Assembly: GCA_021202245.1 (NCBI GenBank)
Contig: JAJQDK010000102.1
Span: 1 to 8,562, forward strand
DNA: 8,562 nt
Direction of reading: 5' to 3'
DNA from: Clostridiales bacterium
GTDB taxonomy: Bacteria; Bacillota; Clostridia; Oscillospirales; Acutalibacteraceae
The translations under genes and the position numbers were made by a program. Shown here one piece after another: positions 1-6,730 of the stretch. The notes beneath the pieces are model-generated. The model was given only the letters and a program-made list of their open reading frames with translations. It searched no databases and was not told the DNA's origin. Positions within the stretch are counted from its first letter, which is position 1; every line of letters begins with the position of its first letter.

Positions 1-4
1 TCGT

Positions 5-57
5 GGCTCCCTCTGACGAGGGAGCTGTCTGCGTATGCAGACTGAGGGAGAGAAGAC
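5..57. repeat. Nested palindromic repeat, copy 1
   Basis: This element is built from a short arm CTCCCTC (7-13), a TGAC spacer and its complement GAGGGAG (18-24). A second hairpin follows (GTCTGC 27-32, loop GTAT, GCAGAC 37-42), then a second GAGGGAG (44-50). The first arm can pair with either GAGGGAG, so two folds exclude each other. An inverted copy lies at 151-203. I recall similar CTCCCTC...GAGGGAG palindromes as frequent intergenic elements in gut Clostridia, but this is not checked here. The window begins inside the element's flank, as expected if an assembly broke at a high-copy repeat. Confidence 0.75.
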
Positions 58-150
58 TTTTCCTGTAGATGTCGGCAAAAGCGAAGCATAGTAAGCGTTT
101 CCTTTAATGAAAAAATAGCTGTTTTGTGATATACAACATCAGAATTTTAC

Positions 151-203
151 GTTTTCTCTCCCTCCGTCACCGTTCGGTGACACCTCCCTCGTCAGAGGGA
201 GGC
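151..203. repeat. Nested palindromic repeat, copy 2 (inverted)
   Basis: This is the inverted partner of the element at 5-57. Its arms are CTCCCTC (158-164), a hairpin GTCACC (166-171), loop GTTC, GGTGAC (176-181), then CTCCCTC (184-190), GTCA and GAGGGAG (195-201). Read in the other orientation it matches copy 1 in the outer arms and flanks. Its inner hairpin differs in sequence but keeps its pairing, so the structure is conserved through compensating changes. The two copies face each other across about 93 bp of AT-rich DNA with no reading frame, and the whole 5-203 unit could be a small non-autonomous mobile element. Confidence 0.75.
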
Positions 204-219
204 ATGGACTGCGGTGGGA

Positions 220-271
220 AATTATACCTCAGCACACAGTGATGTGCGGAGCGACTGTGGCGGTCACTGAC
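220..271. repeat. 52 bp direct repeat, unit A
   Basis: Unit A shares its first 14 bases (AATTATACCTCAGC), a CACAG block and its last 14 bases (TGGCGGTCACTGAC) with unit B at 355-406. The middle has diverged without insertions or deletions. The end of unit A is part of a 17-base near-palindrome at 259-275 (GGCGGTCA, C, TGACCGCC). The region is non-coding and lies beyond the amylase terminator. The role is unknown. Confidence 0.6.
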
Positions 272-354
272 CGCCGCTACGAACTCACTCCTAACTCCAC
301 ACTATCCACTAAACACTAGCACTACCCACTGTGCGCCCCTACGGGCGGGCGAGG

Positions 355-406
355 AATTATACCTCAGCTCACAGCGGTATACTCTGCGGCAATGGCGGTC
401 ACTGAC
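355..406. repeat. 52 bp direct repeat, unit B
   Basis: This is the second unit of the diverged direct repeat described at 220-271, with the same length and the same conserved ends but a different centre. The palindrome that closes unit A is not completed here. Just before it, at 334-347, sits a short GC hairpin (CGCCC, loop CTAC, GGGCG). Confidence 0.6.
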
Positions 407-475
407 TTTTCTGCGGAAACGGCAATCCCTTGTCATTTTTCTTTTCAAGGGAATACCTCAAGGGAAAGCTTAAAA

Positions 476-505
476 ACAGGTAGGGCACCTGAAAATCAGG
501 TGCCC
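476..505 (-). terminator. Terminator of the starch operon
   Basis: A perfect 10 bp inverted repeat, GGGCACCTGA (483-492) and TCAGGTGCCC (496-505), has a 3-base loop and lies 36 bp beyond the amylase stop codon. On the minus strand it is followed after about five bases by a run of five T. The offset T tract makes it slightly atypical, but position, stem strength and orientation support an intrinsic terminator. Confidence 0.75.
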
Positions 506-541
506 ACTCAAAAGGAATATCAAAATGAAAATTTCAACATC

Positions 542-2923
542 TTAGTTAAGGTATGTTGTTGTTCCGCCGATCTGACCGTCAATTCCGGTAAAGCCGTCTG
601 CGCAGCATACATATACTCTCATATTAGCCTCGCCGAGATTGGAAACGGTAAGCGTGCCGTTTGTAACAGTCTGAACATCGCCCGTAACCGCATCAATATA
701 CGTGCCGTTGGGGATATTTTTGAATGTTGCTCCGTCGGAGATTGTAACAAGCGCAAGGCTGTCTACTCCCTCATCGCTGTCCGTATAACGGCGGATATAA
801 GCCATATTGCCCGATACATAGGTGCTTGAAGCTGTGTACTGACCCTTTTGAAGAGCCGGAACAGCCTGACGAATCTTGTTGAGCTTCATAAGATGCTGAG
901 CAAGCGTGCTGTCGAGCGTATCAGCAACTGTACCCGAAGCGGTGTACTCGCCGAAATCGGTAGCTGTAACGTCGCCCTCAAGGTAATCGCCGTAGTATGC
1001 ACGGCCTGTTGTTGAAAGCGGAGCTGTTGTTCCGACATCTATTGTGGCGCCCTTCTGGAATTCAACCTCGGAGCCGTAATACAGGCAGGGAATGCCGCGG
1101 AAAGTAAACATAAGGTCAAGGTTCTCTGCCCAAGCCTGAGTGCCGCCCGTGTAACGGTAATTCTGACATTCATTCGGAGAATAGTCATGAGAATCAACGT
1201 ATACAACATTCCAGGTAGCGTCATTGTAATACTTGTCATATGTAAGAGCTGTATTGTATGCGCCGGAAGCTGTGTAATATGTCCAGTGCATTGCAAAGTC
1301 AATTACATTCATACCCGAAGCCATTGAAGTGTCGGTTTCGTGATATTCAATGCCGTTGAGGAACGCATTATCGGAGGTAGGCTCGTCGCTTGTGTCGTCC
1401 TCCTCAGCGTAATGGTCAAAGGTGAGGTTCATATTGTTATTGACATCCTCAGCCGATGTGCCCCAGCTCCATTCCTGAGCCCACTTGTCATTGGATTCCT
1501 TCCATGTGTAGTAGGGAGCGGATTCCTCGGCGTGACCGCGGTACCAAGCAGCCTCGGCTCTTGTGCAAACCTCGCCGAACATATAGAAGCCCGAGTTGCC
1601 CGAAGCAGCTGCCGCAGCCATAATCTGGTCATTATACATCATATTCAGCGAAAGTCTTGAAATATGACGAACCGTATCTACACGGAAGCCGTCAACGCCC
1701 ATATCAATATATTGAGCGTATGCCTCGGTGGTGTATTCCGCAACCGCAGGATTTTCCGTGTTGAGGTCAACGCAGTCGCCTGCAATCTGGCAGTACTTAC
1801 AGCTCCAGTCGTCCCAGTTCAGGCTTTGGAAGTAGCCTGTGTGGTAGTAGTTGTTTGCATTGTATACATCCGAATTTGAAAGCTTATCGGTTGAGTAATC
1901 GTCCTCACCGGGGCTTGTGCCCGTGGTGTTGTTGGCAGTGATTGAAGTATTCTTCATCAGCTGAAGTCTTTGAGAATACTGAACGCTGCCCGTCTGAGCC
2001 CAATAATCATCTGCGGAATCAAGTCCGTAGGTGTCAAGGAGGAGGTCAGTGGGAACCATTGAATCCTCAAGGCTTGAAAGGTCGGCAGTTGTGTCCTTTT
2101 CAAAGAGCTTGCAGAAGTACTCTTCACCAAAGTTGCCTGTGTGCTGCCATACAACGTCCTGGATAATCTTCATACCCTTTGCGTGTACCGCATCAATCAA
2201 ATCCTGATATGTAAAGTCATCGCTTTCATAACGAACATCAACCGTGCTGAAGTCCATAGCGTGGTAGCCGTGGTAATCATAGCCGGAGGCGTTTGTTACT
2301 ACGGGAGTAATCCAAATTGCGGTAAAGCCGAGAGCCTTGATGTAGTCAAGCTTCTCTGCCAAGCCCTTGAAGTCGCCTCTCCAGGCGGGGTCGTCGTCGG
2401 TGTTTCCTGCCGTGCTGTCATCCCAGCAGTGAACATTGTTGCCTGTATCGCCGTCATAAAAACGGGTTGTAATTACAAAATAGATACTCTCCTCACGCAT
2501 ATCAATATCGCTTGCGGAGTCTATGTTGTCGGGGTCATAGCTTGTCCATTTGCCGTTGCTGCAATACCAGGTGCCCGTCGTGAGCTTTTTCTCATTAGAA
2601 TACTGGTTGCCGTCGGCATCGGTAACTATGGCGTTCACCTTAGTTACATTGGGGATAGTGAGAGTGAACCATTCTCCGGACTGAGAAAGCTTCTCGCCCG
2701 GATATGAATCAGACATTGCTTCGTTGGTGGGAAGCGAGTTCCATAAATATATATATGGCTGTGCGGCGTCGTCATCTCTGACATAAACCGTAATACCGGT
2801 GTCGGTGCTGTCCGCTGCAACCTCGTTATCAGAGGTTTCGGCAGCACTTACCGAAAAGGCTCCAACCGTTACTACGAGCATCAGAACAAGAACAAGCGCA
2901 CATATTTTTTTGATTCTTGTCAT
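542..2923 (-). CDS. Secreted alpha-amylase (GH13) with N-terminal starch-binding module
   Basis: This 793-residue extracellular enzyme should cut internal alpha-1,4 bonds of starch. A lipoprotein-free signal peptide covers residues 1-27 (cleavage after SVSA). A CBM26-like starch-binding module (about 44-132, with YIYLWN and YPGEKL) is followed by the GH13 barrel from about 146. Catalytic residues are D416 (GFRVD, nucleophile), E451 (FGEV, acid/base) and D580 (VDSHD, transition-state stabiliser); region I reads DVVWQH at 256-261. Domain B is long (about 160 residues between regions I and II), and a beta-rich domain C ends near 775. There is no dockerin, S-layer domain or LPXTG. I start at ATG 2923 because GGAG (2930-2933) lies six bases upstream; an in-frame TTG at 2935 overlaps that site. 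It follows the starch-binding scaffold gene by 34 bp with no terminator, so co-transcription is likely. Maltogenic or pullulan specificity cannot be excluded. Confidence 0.93.
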   Translation of the reverse strand: MTRIKKICALVLVLMLVVTVGAFSVSAAETSDNEVAADSTDTGITVYVRDDDAAQPYIYLWNSLPTNEAMSDSYPGEKLSQSGEWFTLTIPNVTKVNAIVTDADGNQYSNEKKLTTGTWYCSNGKWTSYDPDNIDSASDIDMREESIYFVITTRFYDGDTGNNVHCWDDSTAGNTDDDPAWRGDFKGLAEKLDYIKALGFTAIWITPVVTNASGYDYHGYHAMDFSTVDVRYESDDFTYQDLIDAVHAKGMKIIQDVVWQHTGNFGEEYFCKLFEKDTTADLSSLEDSMVPTDLLLDTYGLDSADDYWAQTGSVQYSQRLQLMKNTSITANNTTGTSPGEDDYSTDKLSNSDVYNANNYYHTGYFQSLNWDDWSCKYCQIAGDCVDLNTENPAVAEYTTEAYAQYIDMGVDGFRVDTVRHISRLSLNMMYNDQIMAAAAASGNSGFYMFGEVCTRAEAAWYRGHAEESAPYYTWKESNDKWAQEWSWGTSAEDVNNNMNLTFDHYAEEDDTSDEPTSDNAFLNGIEYHETDTSMASGMNVIDFAMHWTYYTASGAYNTALTYDKYYNDATWNVVYVDSHDYSPNECQNYRYTGGTQAWAENLDLMFTFRGIPCLYYGSEVEFQKGATIDVGTTAPLSTTGRAYYGDYLEGDVTATDFGEYTASGTVADTLDSTLAQHLMKLNKIRQAVPALQKGQYTASSTYVSGNMAYIRRYTDSDEGVDSLALVTISDGATFKNIPNGTYIDAVTGDVQTVTNGTLTVSNLGEANMRVYVCCADGFTGIDGQIGGTTTYLN

Positions 2924-2929
2924 AATAAT

Positions 2930-2933
2930 CTCC
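2930..2933 (-). promoter_or_regulatory. Ribosome binding site of the amylase gene
   Basis: GGAG on the minus strand sits six bases before ATG 2923. It overlaps the upstream in-frame TTG at 2935, which therefore cannot be the start served by this site. The four-residue extension (MEII) that a TTG start would add is not needed for the signal peptide. Confidence 0.75.
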
Positions 2934-2957
2934 AATTCTAAATTGCGGCGTCGTAAA

Positions 2958-5147
2958 TTAACCTGCCGAGCCTACAACCATCTTCTGAATATAGGTTACA
3001 TCGGCTACAGTGATTGTGTTGTTGTTATCCATATCGCCTATTTCAAGGGTGATTGAGTAGCCTGTGGTGCCTACTACGCATTTCTGGATGTAGGTTGCGT
3101 CTACAACTGTAATCATTCCGTCGCCGTTAGCGTCGCCCTTGAGGAAGGTTGTGTCAGAGCCTGTTGTGATTTCCGAATAAGAGGACATTGTAAAGCCGGA
3201 GAAGCCTGAGGTGCCCGTAATATTCTGAACAGTGCTGTCGGCAACTGCGTTTGCATATACAAGGTCGCTGTCGGTTTCATAGCCTACGGAAAGCTCTATA
3301 ACGTCAAGGTCTACGTTTGCGGTGCCCTCTCCGATAACATTGAAGGTTACCGTAACAAATTCAGTTGCTGTTGTAAAGTCATACAGACTTGAAGCGCTTG
3401 AGAAGTTACCCTTGATTGTGCCGTCGCTCGGAGATGAAACGGTAGCCGAAACATTGGGCATTACACTGCCGCTTGCTATAGTAACGGGCGAGAGCTTTGA
3501 AGAATCATAGGTGAGCGTCCACTGACCGTTAACAAGGCTCATACTCGATGTGAGGTAATATGTAACCGTTACAGTGTCGGTATCGTCAACCGTCTTTGTG
3601 CTTGCCGAGCAGAGGTTTGAAGTAGCGTTGACAGTGAGCTGTGTTGCCGGCTGTGTGGTTGCCGTTGTTGCCTCGGTAGCAGCTGTTGTTGCGGTTGAAG
3701 CCGTTGTGGCGGTGGATGCCGTGGTAGCTGTTGAAGCTGTTGTAGCCGTTGTCGCCTCTGTTGCCGTGGTGGCTGTTGTAGCCGTTGTAGCGGTTGTGGC
3801 AGACGTCGGGTTTGTTATATCTCCGTCATAGGAGGTGTAAGTATAGGTCTTGTTCACGGTTGTGTTATCAGAGCCCTGAACATATACGTTTACGGTGTAT
3901 GTTCCCTCTAATTCAGCTGTGAACTCATAGGTTGAGTTAAGCGTGTAGTAGGGGGTGTTCTTGTTGCCGTTGGGGTCGGTAACAATGTACTTGTAGAACA
4001 AAAGTCCCGTGCCCGTGTTGCCGCCGCCTGCGTTTACATATACGGTTGCATCACTGTTATATTTGATGTAGCTGTTATTTGAGGGAGTTACGCTCTTGAT
4101 AACAGGCTTTGTGAGGAGCGAATCGTCCTCAACGGTGAGAGAAAGCGTGCGGCTGTTCTCGTTGCCGTCGGAATCCTTAACATTAAGGGTTATTGTGTAT
4201 GTGCCTGCTGCCGTAGGAGTCCAGGTTACTGAGCTTGTGCTGCTGTAATCGGAAATTGTTGATGTGCTGCCGCTTGAATCCGTTACAGAGAAGCTGTAGC
4301 TTACTGTTGCTCCGTTGCTGTTTGAAGCTGTAGCTGAAATTGTAACCTCGGAGCCGATGTAAATGCTGCTTGACGGGTCAGCCGAAAAGGCTCTTATCTG
4401 AAGTGCGCTTGTATCATAAACAGACCAGGAATTGGTGCTGTTGTTATAGATATATCCGTCATAAGCAGTTAAGTCGGCAGTCTGAGTGTTGCCGTTATCG
4501 TTGAAAATGCAGCTTGCATAGGTAGCTGAAGCGCTGTACATATAAATGTCATCGCCGAGAGAGGTCATAGCCTCGCCGGGCCAGCTTTTGTTTGTGTCAC
4601 TGGATGAATTCCACATATAGCAATACGGGCTTGACCAGCCTGCATCATTTTGCAGATAAACGGTAATGCCGTCGCTGCTTGAAGATGCTGCCGTGGTGGC
4701 TGTTGTAGCTGTTGTGGCGGTTGTAGCCGTTGTTGCCGTTGTTGCGGTGGTGGCAGTGGTGGCGGTTGTTGAAGAAGCGCCGCTGTAAGCCGAACATGAA
4801 CCGCTTGACAATTCATAAATCTGGCGGTTTCCGGCAAAATCAAGGTCAGCAGTCTGTCCGCTGCCGTTGTTGCCGTTGTTGAATATTACCTTATCATAAT
4901 CTCCGGTAAGCTGATAAGAATAAACATCATCCTCAACCAACGTCATTGCAACGCCGGGCCAAACCTGGTTCTCACCGTTGCCGTCTGCCCACATATAGCA
5001 ATATACGGTTGACCAGCCGTTGTTCAGTCGCACATAGACGGTGTCACCCGACGCCGCAAATGCGCTGACGGCTCCTGCACAAAGTGCAGAAAATGCAAGA
5101 ATTAAGCACAAAACAAGGCTTATAATCTTGTGTTGTTTTTTTACCAT
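2958..5147 (-). CDS. Secreted starch-binding adaptor: 2 CBM26-like, 2 Ig-like, cohesin-like, dockerin
   Basis: A 729-residue non-catalytic secreted protein, probably an amylosome-type component. In order: signal peptide 1-31 (cleavage after SAFA); CBM26-like module 35-122 (W45, VYCYMW at 48-53, WPG 63-65); Thr/Ala linker 127-153; second CBM26-like module 160-245 (W171, YCYMW 175-179, WPG 189-191); two Ig-like beta domains, about 248-342 and 347-440; a longer Thr/Ala linker 449-498; a cohesin-like domain, about 504-640 (LTYDSSKL, FVTVTFNV); and a dockerin 669-727. The dockerin has two calcium loops, GDANGDGMITVVD and GDMDNNNTITVAD, each followed by TYIQK. Dockerins plug into cohesins on scaffoldins; a protein with both could bridge a scaffold and further enzymes. 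Each CBM carries two Cys. GGAGGA at 5156-5161 supports the start. It lies first in an operon with the amylase. The cohesin call is the least certain. Confidence 0.88.
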   Translation of the reverse strand: MVKKQHKIISLVLCLILAFSALCAGAVSAFAASGDTVYVRLNNGWSTVYCYMWADGNGENQVWPGVAMTLVEDDVYSYQLTGDYDKVIFNNGNNGSGQTADLDFAGNRQIYELSSGSCSAYSGASSTTATTATTATTATTATTATTATTATTAASSSSDGITVYLQNDAGWSSPYCYMWNSSSDTNKSWPGEAMTSLGDDIYMYSASATYASCIFNDNGNTQTADLTAYDGYIYNNSTNSWSVYDTSALQIRAFSADPSSSIYIGSEVTISATASNSNGATVSYSFSVTDSSGSTSTISDYSSTSSVTWTPTAAGTYTITLNVKDSDGNENSRTLSLTVEDDSLLTKPVIKSVTPSNNSYIKYNSDATVYVNAGGGNTGTGLLFYKYIVTDPNGNKNTPYYTLNSTYEFTAELEGTYTVNVYVQGSDNTTVNKTYTYTSYDGDITNPTSATTATTATTATTATEATTATTASTATTASTATTASTATTAATEATTATTQPATQLTVNATSNLCSASTKTVDDTDTVTVTYYLTSSMSLVNGQWTLTYDSSKLSPVTIASGSVMPNVSATVSSPSDGTIKGNFSSASSLYDFTTATEFVTVTFNVIGEGTANVDLDVIELSVGYETDSDLVYANAVADSTVQNITGTSGFSGFTMSSYSEITTGSDTTFLKGDANGDGMITVVDATYIQKCVVGTTGYSITLEIGDMDNNNTITVADVTYIQKMVVGSAG
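2967..3143 (-). other. Dockerin domain (residues 669-727)
   Basis: Two 23-residue F-hand repeats are separated by about 10 residues. Calcium-ligand positions 1, 3, 5, 9 and 12 are D672, N674, D676, T680 and D683 in the first, and D705, D707, N709, T713 and D716 in the second. Positions that usually set cohesin specificity are V681/V682 and V714/A715, with QK at 688-689 and 721-722. The two halves are nearly symmetrical, which in other dockerins allows binding in two orientations. Confidence 0.9.
3228..3638 (-). other. Cohesin-like domain (residues about 504-640)
   Basis: The segment has the cohesin pattern of alternating beta-strands: VTVTYYL, an early strand with GQWTLTYDSSKLSPV, a middle strand GTIKGNFSS, and a late strand EFVTVTFNVIGEGTANVDL. 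In known cohesins the equivalent face binds a dockerin. Similar domains occur next to dockerins in ruminococcal secreted proteins, and not all have proven dockerin binding, so the function is inferred from fold-level resemblance only. Confidence 0.6.
3654..3803 (-). repeat. Thr/Ala linker-coding tandem repeat 2
   Basis: About 50 residues (449-498) of repeating Thr-Ala-Thr units, with Glu and Ser variants (ATEAT, ASTAT), join the Ig-like domains to the cohesin-like domain. The DNA has a 9-base period, but synonymous Ala and Thr codons are mixed from unit to unit. Such linkers in secreted clostridial proteins are flexible and often O-glycosylated. Copy number is a likely point of strain variation or assembly error. 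Confidence 0.85.
4689..4769 (-). repeat. Thr/Ala linker-coding tandem repeat 1
   Basis: About nine Thr-Ala-Thr units (residues 127-153) tether the first starch-binding module to the second. Unlike linker 2, no Glu or Ser interrupts the units. The codons vary while the protein period of three residues is kept exactly. Confidence 0.85.
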
Positions 5148-5403
5148 AATGATTTTCCTCCAAATTCATTTAGAATGGTGTATGCGTGAAGCCATCAACA
5201 CTACTCCACAATTACATCATCATTTTAACATATTTGAATTGTTGTAATTTTTCTTTAATAGAAATTTGTCATTCTTTTAGCTTCCAAAAAAAAACTGATA
5301 TTTTTGTATAATATGCTTAATGCACTTATTTATTTTTTAACAAATACAAGAAATCACAGAATGATAGCATTATATTGCCATCACACACTCAACACAATTA
5401 TTG
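5148..5403 (-). promoter_or_regulatory. AT-rich upstream region of the starch operon
   Basis: This 256 bp gap separates rarA from the starch operon and must hold its promoter. It is very AT-rich, with a T9 run on the minus strand (5286-5294). Candidate -10 elements are TATTAT near 5307-5312 and TAAAAT at 5222-5227. Neither has a -35 at standard spacing that I can defend, so the start site is unresolved. The ribosome binding site is GGAGGA at 5156-5161. A weak hairpin (5362-5383, seven base pairs with one G-U) lies after the rarA stop and may end that transcript. No catabolite-repression (cre) site was recognised. Confidence 0.5.
5362..5383 (-). terminator. Possible weak terminator after rarA
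   Basis: TGATGGC and GCTATCA on the minus strand can form a 7 bp stem (one G-U pair) with an 8-base AT loop about 20 bp after the rarA stop. The following sequence is T-rich but has no uninterrupted U tract, so termination would be inefficient. The T9 run at 5286-5294 is a second possible site, with only a weak AU stem before it. Confidence 0.3.
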
Positions 5404-6678
5404 TCATCGGTTGTTTTGAGCTTTGACCTTATCCCAGTAGGCTTTGAACGCCTGTTCGTTTTTATTGTCGCCGTACTCGTAATATTTTCTGTCCTTAATC
5501 GGGTCGGGCAGATACTGTTGACGGGTATAGTGATTGGGGCAGTCGTGGGGATAGACATAAAACTGTCCCTTGTCGGGGTTGTCCTCGCCGTCATAATGCT
5601 TGTTTTGAAGCTGACGAGGAATCGCACCGGAGTTCCCGTTCCTGAGGTCCTGCATTGCGCGGTTAATTCCGTTATAGGCGGAATTTGACTTTGGCGCATT
5701 GCACACCGCAACCACTGCATCGGCAAGCGGTATTCTCGCTTCGGGCAGTCCGACAGCCTGAGCAATATCAACGCAGGACTTCACTATGGGGATAAGCTGC
5801 GGATAAGCAAGCCCCACATCCTCGCACGCACAAACCATCAGCCTGCGGCACGCACCGGGCAAATCTCCCGCTTCAAGCAGTCTTGCAAGGTAGTGGAGGG
5901 CGGCGTCACTGTCGCTGCCTCTCATGCTCTTTTGGTAAGCGGACAAAATGTCATAATGCTCGTCGCCGTCCTTGTCATAGCGAAAGGCGCTTTTTTGTAC
6001 GAGCTGTTCAACGCTTTCAATCGTTACCGTCCGCACTCCGTCGGATTCGTCAGCCGCAATCACGGACAGCTCAAGCGCATTCATCGCCTTGCGCACATCT
6101 CCGCCGCAGCCGTAGGCAATTCTGCGGACGCACTCTTCGGGAATGACGATTTTAATATTTTTTTCTTTTTCGAGCAAACCTGCGGCGCGCAGAACGGCTT
6201 TTTCAACCTCAGGGGGCGTTACGGGCTTGAACTCAAACACCGTGCTTCGGCTGAGAATTGCGTTGTACACATAAAAATAGGGATTTTCGGTGGTAGAGGC
6301 AATCAGCGTAATGCTGCCGTTTTCAATGTATTCAAGCAGGGTTTGCTGCTGCTTTTTATTAAAATACTGTATTTCATCGAGATAGAGCTAAATTCCGTTG
6401 AGCCCCTAAAACGTTTCAAGCTGAGAAACAATTTCCTTTATATCGGCAGTGGAGGCGGTGGTGCCGTTGAGCTTTTTGAGCGTTCGGTTCGTTTTGTTTG
6501 CTATATACGTTGCAAGAGTGGTTTTGCCCACTCCCGACGGGCCGTAAAAGATGAGATTGGGGATTTCGCCGCTTTCGATTATTTTTCGCAGCGGCTTGTC
6601 CTCTGCAAGCAAATGCTTTTGCCCCACAATATCATCAAGGGACTGCGGACGAAGCCTGTCCGCAAGTGGAATATTCAT
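5404..6678 (-). pseudogene. rarA: Replication-associated recombination protein RarA (MgsA), two in-frame TAG codons
   Basis: RarA is a cytoplasmic AAA+ ATPase of the clamp-loader/RuvB superfamily that acts at stalled replication forks. The frame spans 424 codons, the normal family length. It has Walker A GPSGVGKT (46-53), Walker B LYLDE (98-102), STTENPYF (sensor 1 region), LSRS before a VFEF strand, and the conserved C-terminal stretch IPRQLQNKHYDGEDN and YPHDCPNHYTRQQYLPD. Codons 91 (6406-6408) and 97 (6388-6390) are TAG, splitting it into a 90-residue N-terminal piece with Walker A and a piece holding Walker B and everything after it; the latter's first usable start is GTG 6270. There is no frameshift, and the sequence around the stops matches the family. 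The stops could be read errors, true inactivation or recoding. GAGGTGA at 6685-6691 supports ATG 6678. A terminator lies upstream, so rarA is probably transcribed on its own. Confidence 0.85.
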
Positions 6679-6684
6679 ATGTAG

Positions 6685-6691
6685 TCACCTC
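6685..6691 (-). promoter_or_regulatory. Ribosome binding site of rarA
   Basis: GAGGTGA on the minus strand lies six bases upstream of ATG 6678 and fixes that start. The start lies only about 25 bp past the glyA terminator hairpin, leaving little room for a separate rarA promoter unless it overlaps the hairpin or lies in the 90 bp between glyA and the hairpin. Confidence 0.65.
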
Positions 6692-6695
6692 AGCT

Positions 6696-6730
6696 TAAAA
6701 GTTTACGGCAAGAGCAATGCTCTCGCCGTA
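6696..6730 (-). terminator. Intrinsic terminator of glyA
   Basis: On the minus strand TACGGCGAGAGC pairs with GCTCTTGCCGTA (12 bp, one G-U, loop ATT; plus-strand positions 6704-6730), followed by AACTTTT. It lies 87 bp after the glyA stop and about 25 bp before the rarA start, separating the two transcription units. The T tract is short. Confidence 0.7.

Larger units (their letters stand above)
204..482. other. Non-coding region downstream of the amylase terminator
   Basis: I see no gene on either strand here. The stretch holds the two direct-repeat units, a GC hairpin at 334-347, and a tract at 282-330 with a single G on the plus strand (short CACT/CCACT-like words). A weak hairpin lies at 427-451 (CCCTTG/CAAGGG with a pyrimidine-rich loop). 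It reads as a repeat-bearing intergenic end of a transcription unit. Confidence 0.6.

Noticed and set aside
427..451. Second terminator hairpin CCCTTG/CAAGGG
   Set aside because: A six-pair stem with a 13-base loop lies beyond a much stronger hairpin at 483-505; support is too weak to call it.
392..829. Plus-strand open frame of 145 codons entering the amylase 3' end
   Set aside because: It is antisense to the conserved domain C of the amylase for most of its length and resembles no protein family; it arises from the codon bias of the gene opposite.
2141..2707. Plus-strand open frame of 188 codons
   Set aside because: It lies wholly antisense to the amylase CBM and early barrel, with no ribosome binding site or family resemblance.
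2924..2935. TTG start giving a 797-residue amylase
   Set aside because: The TTG overlaps the GGAG ribosome binding site that serves ATG 2923; the extra residues MEII add nothing to the signal peptide.
3574..3831. Val/Ala-rich plus-strand frame
   Set aside because: It is the complement of the Thr/Ala linker-coding repeat, so its low-complexity sequence is a mirror artefact.
3654..4769. Tandem repeats resembling a CRISPR array
   Set aside because: The period is 9 bp with no spacers and an uninterrupted reading frame; they encode protein linkers.
5307..5312. Plus-strand TATAAT preceded by TG
   Set aside because: It looks like an extended -10, but there is no plus-strand gene downstream and the region is so AT-rich that such matches are expected.
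5893..6684. Plus-strand open frame of 263 codons opposite rarA
   Set aside because: It is antisense to highly conserved rarA sequence, including Walker A and B, and resembles no known protein. It does stay open across the region of the rarA TAG codons, but that does not make it a gene.
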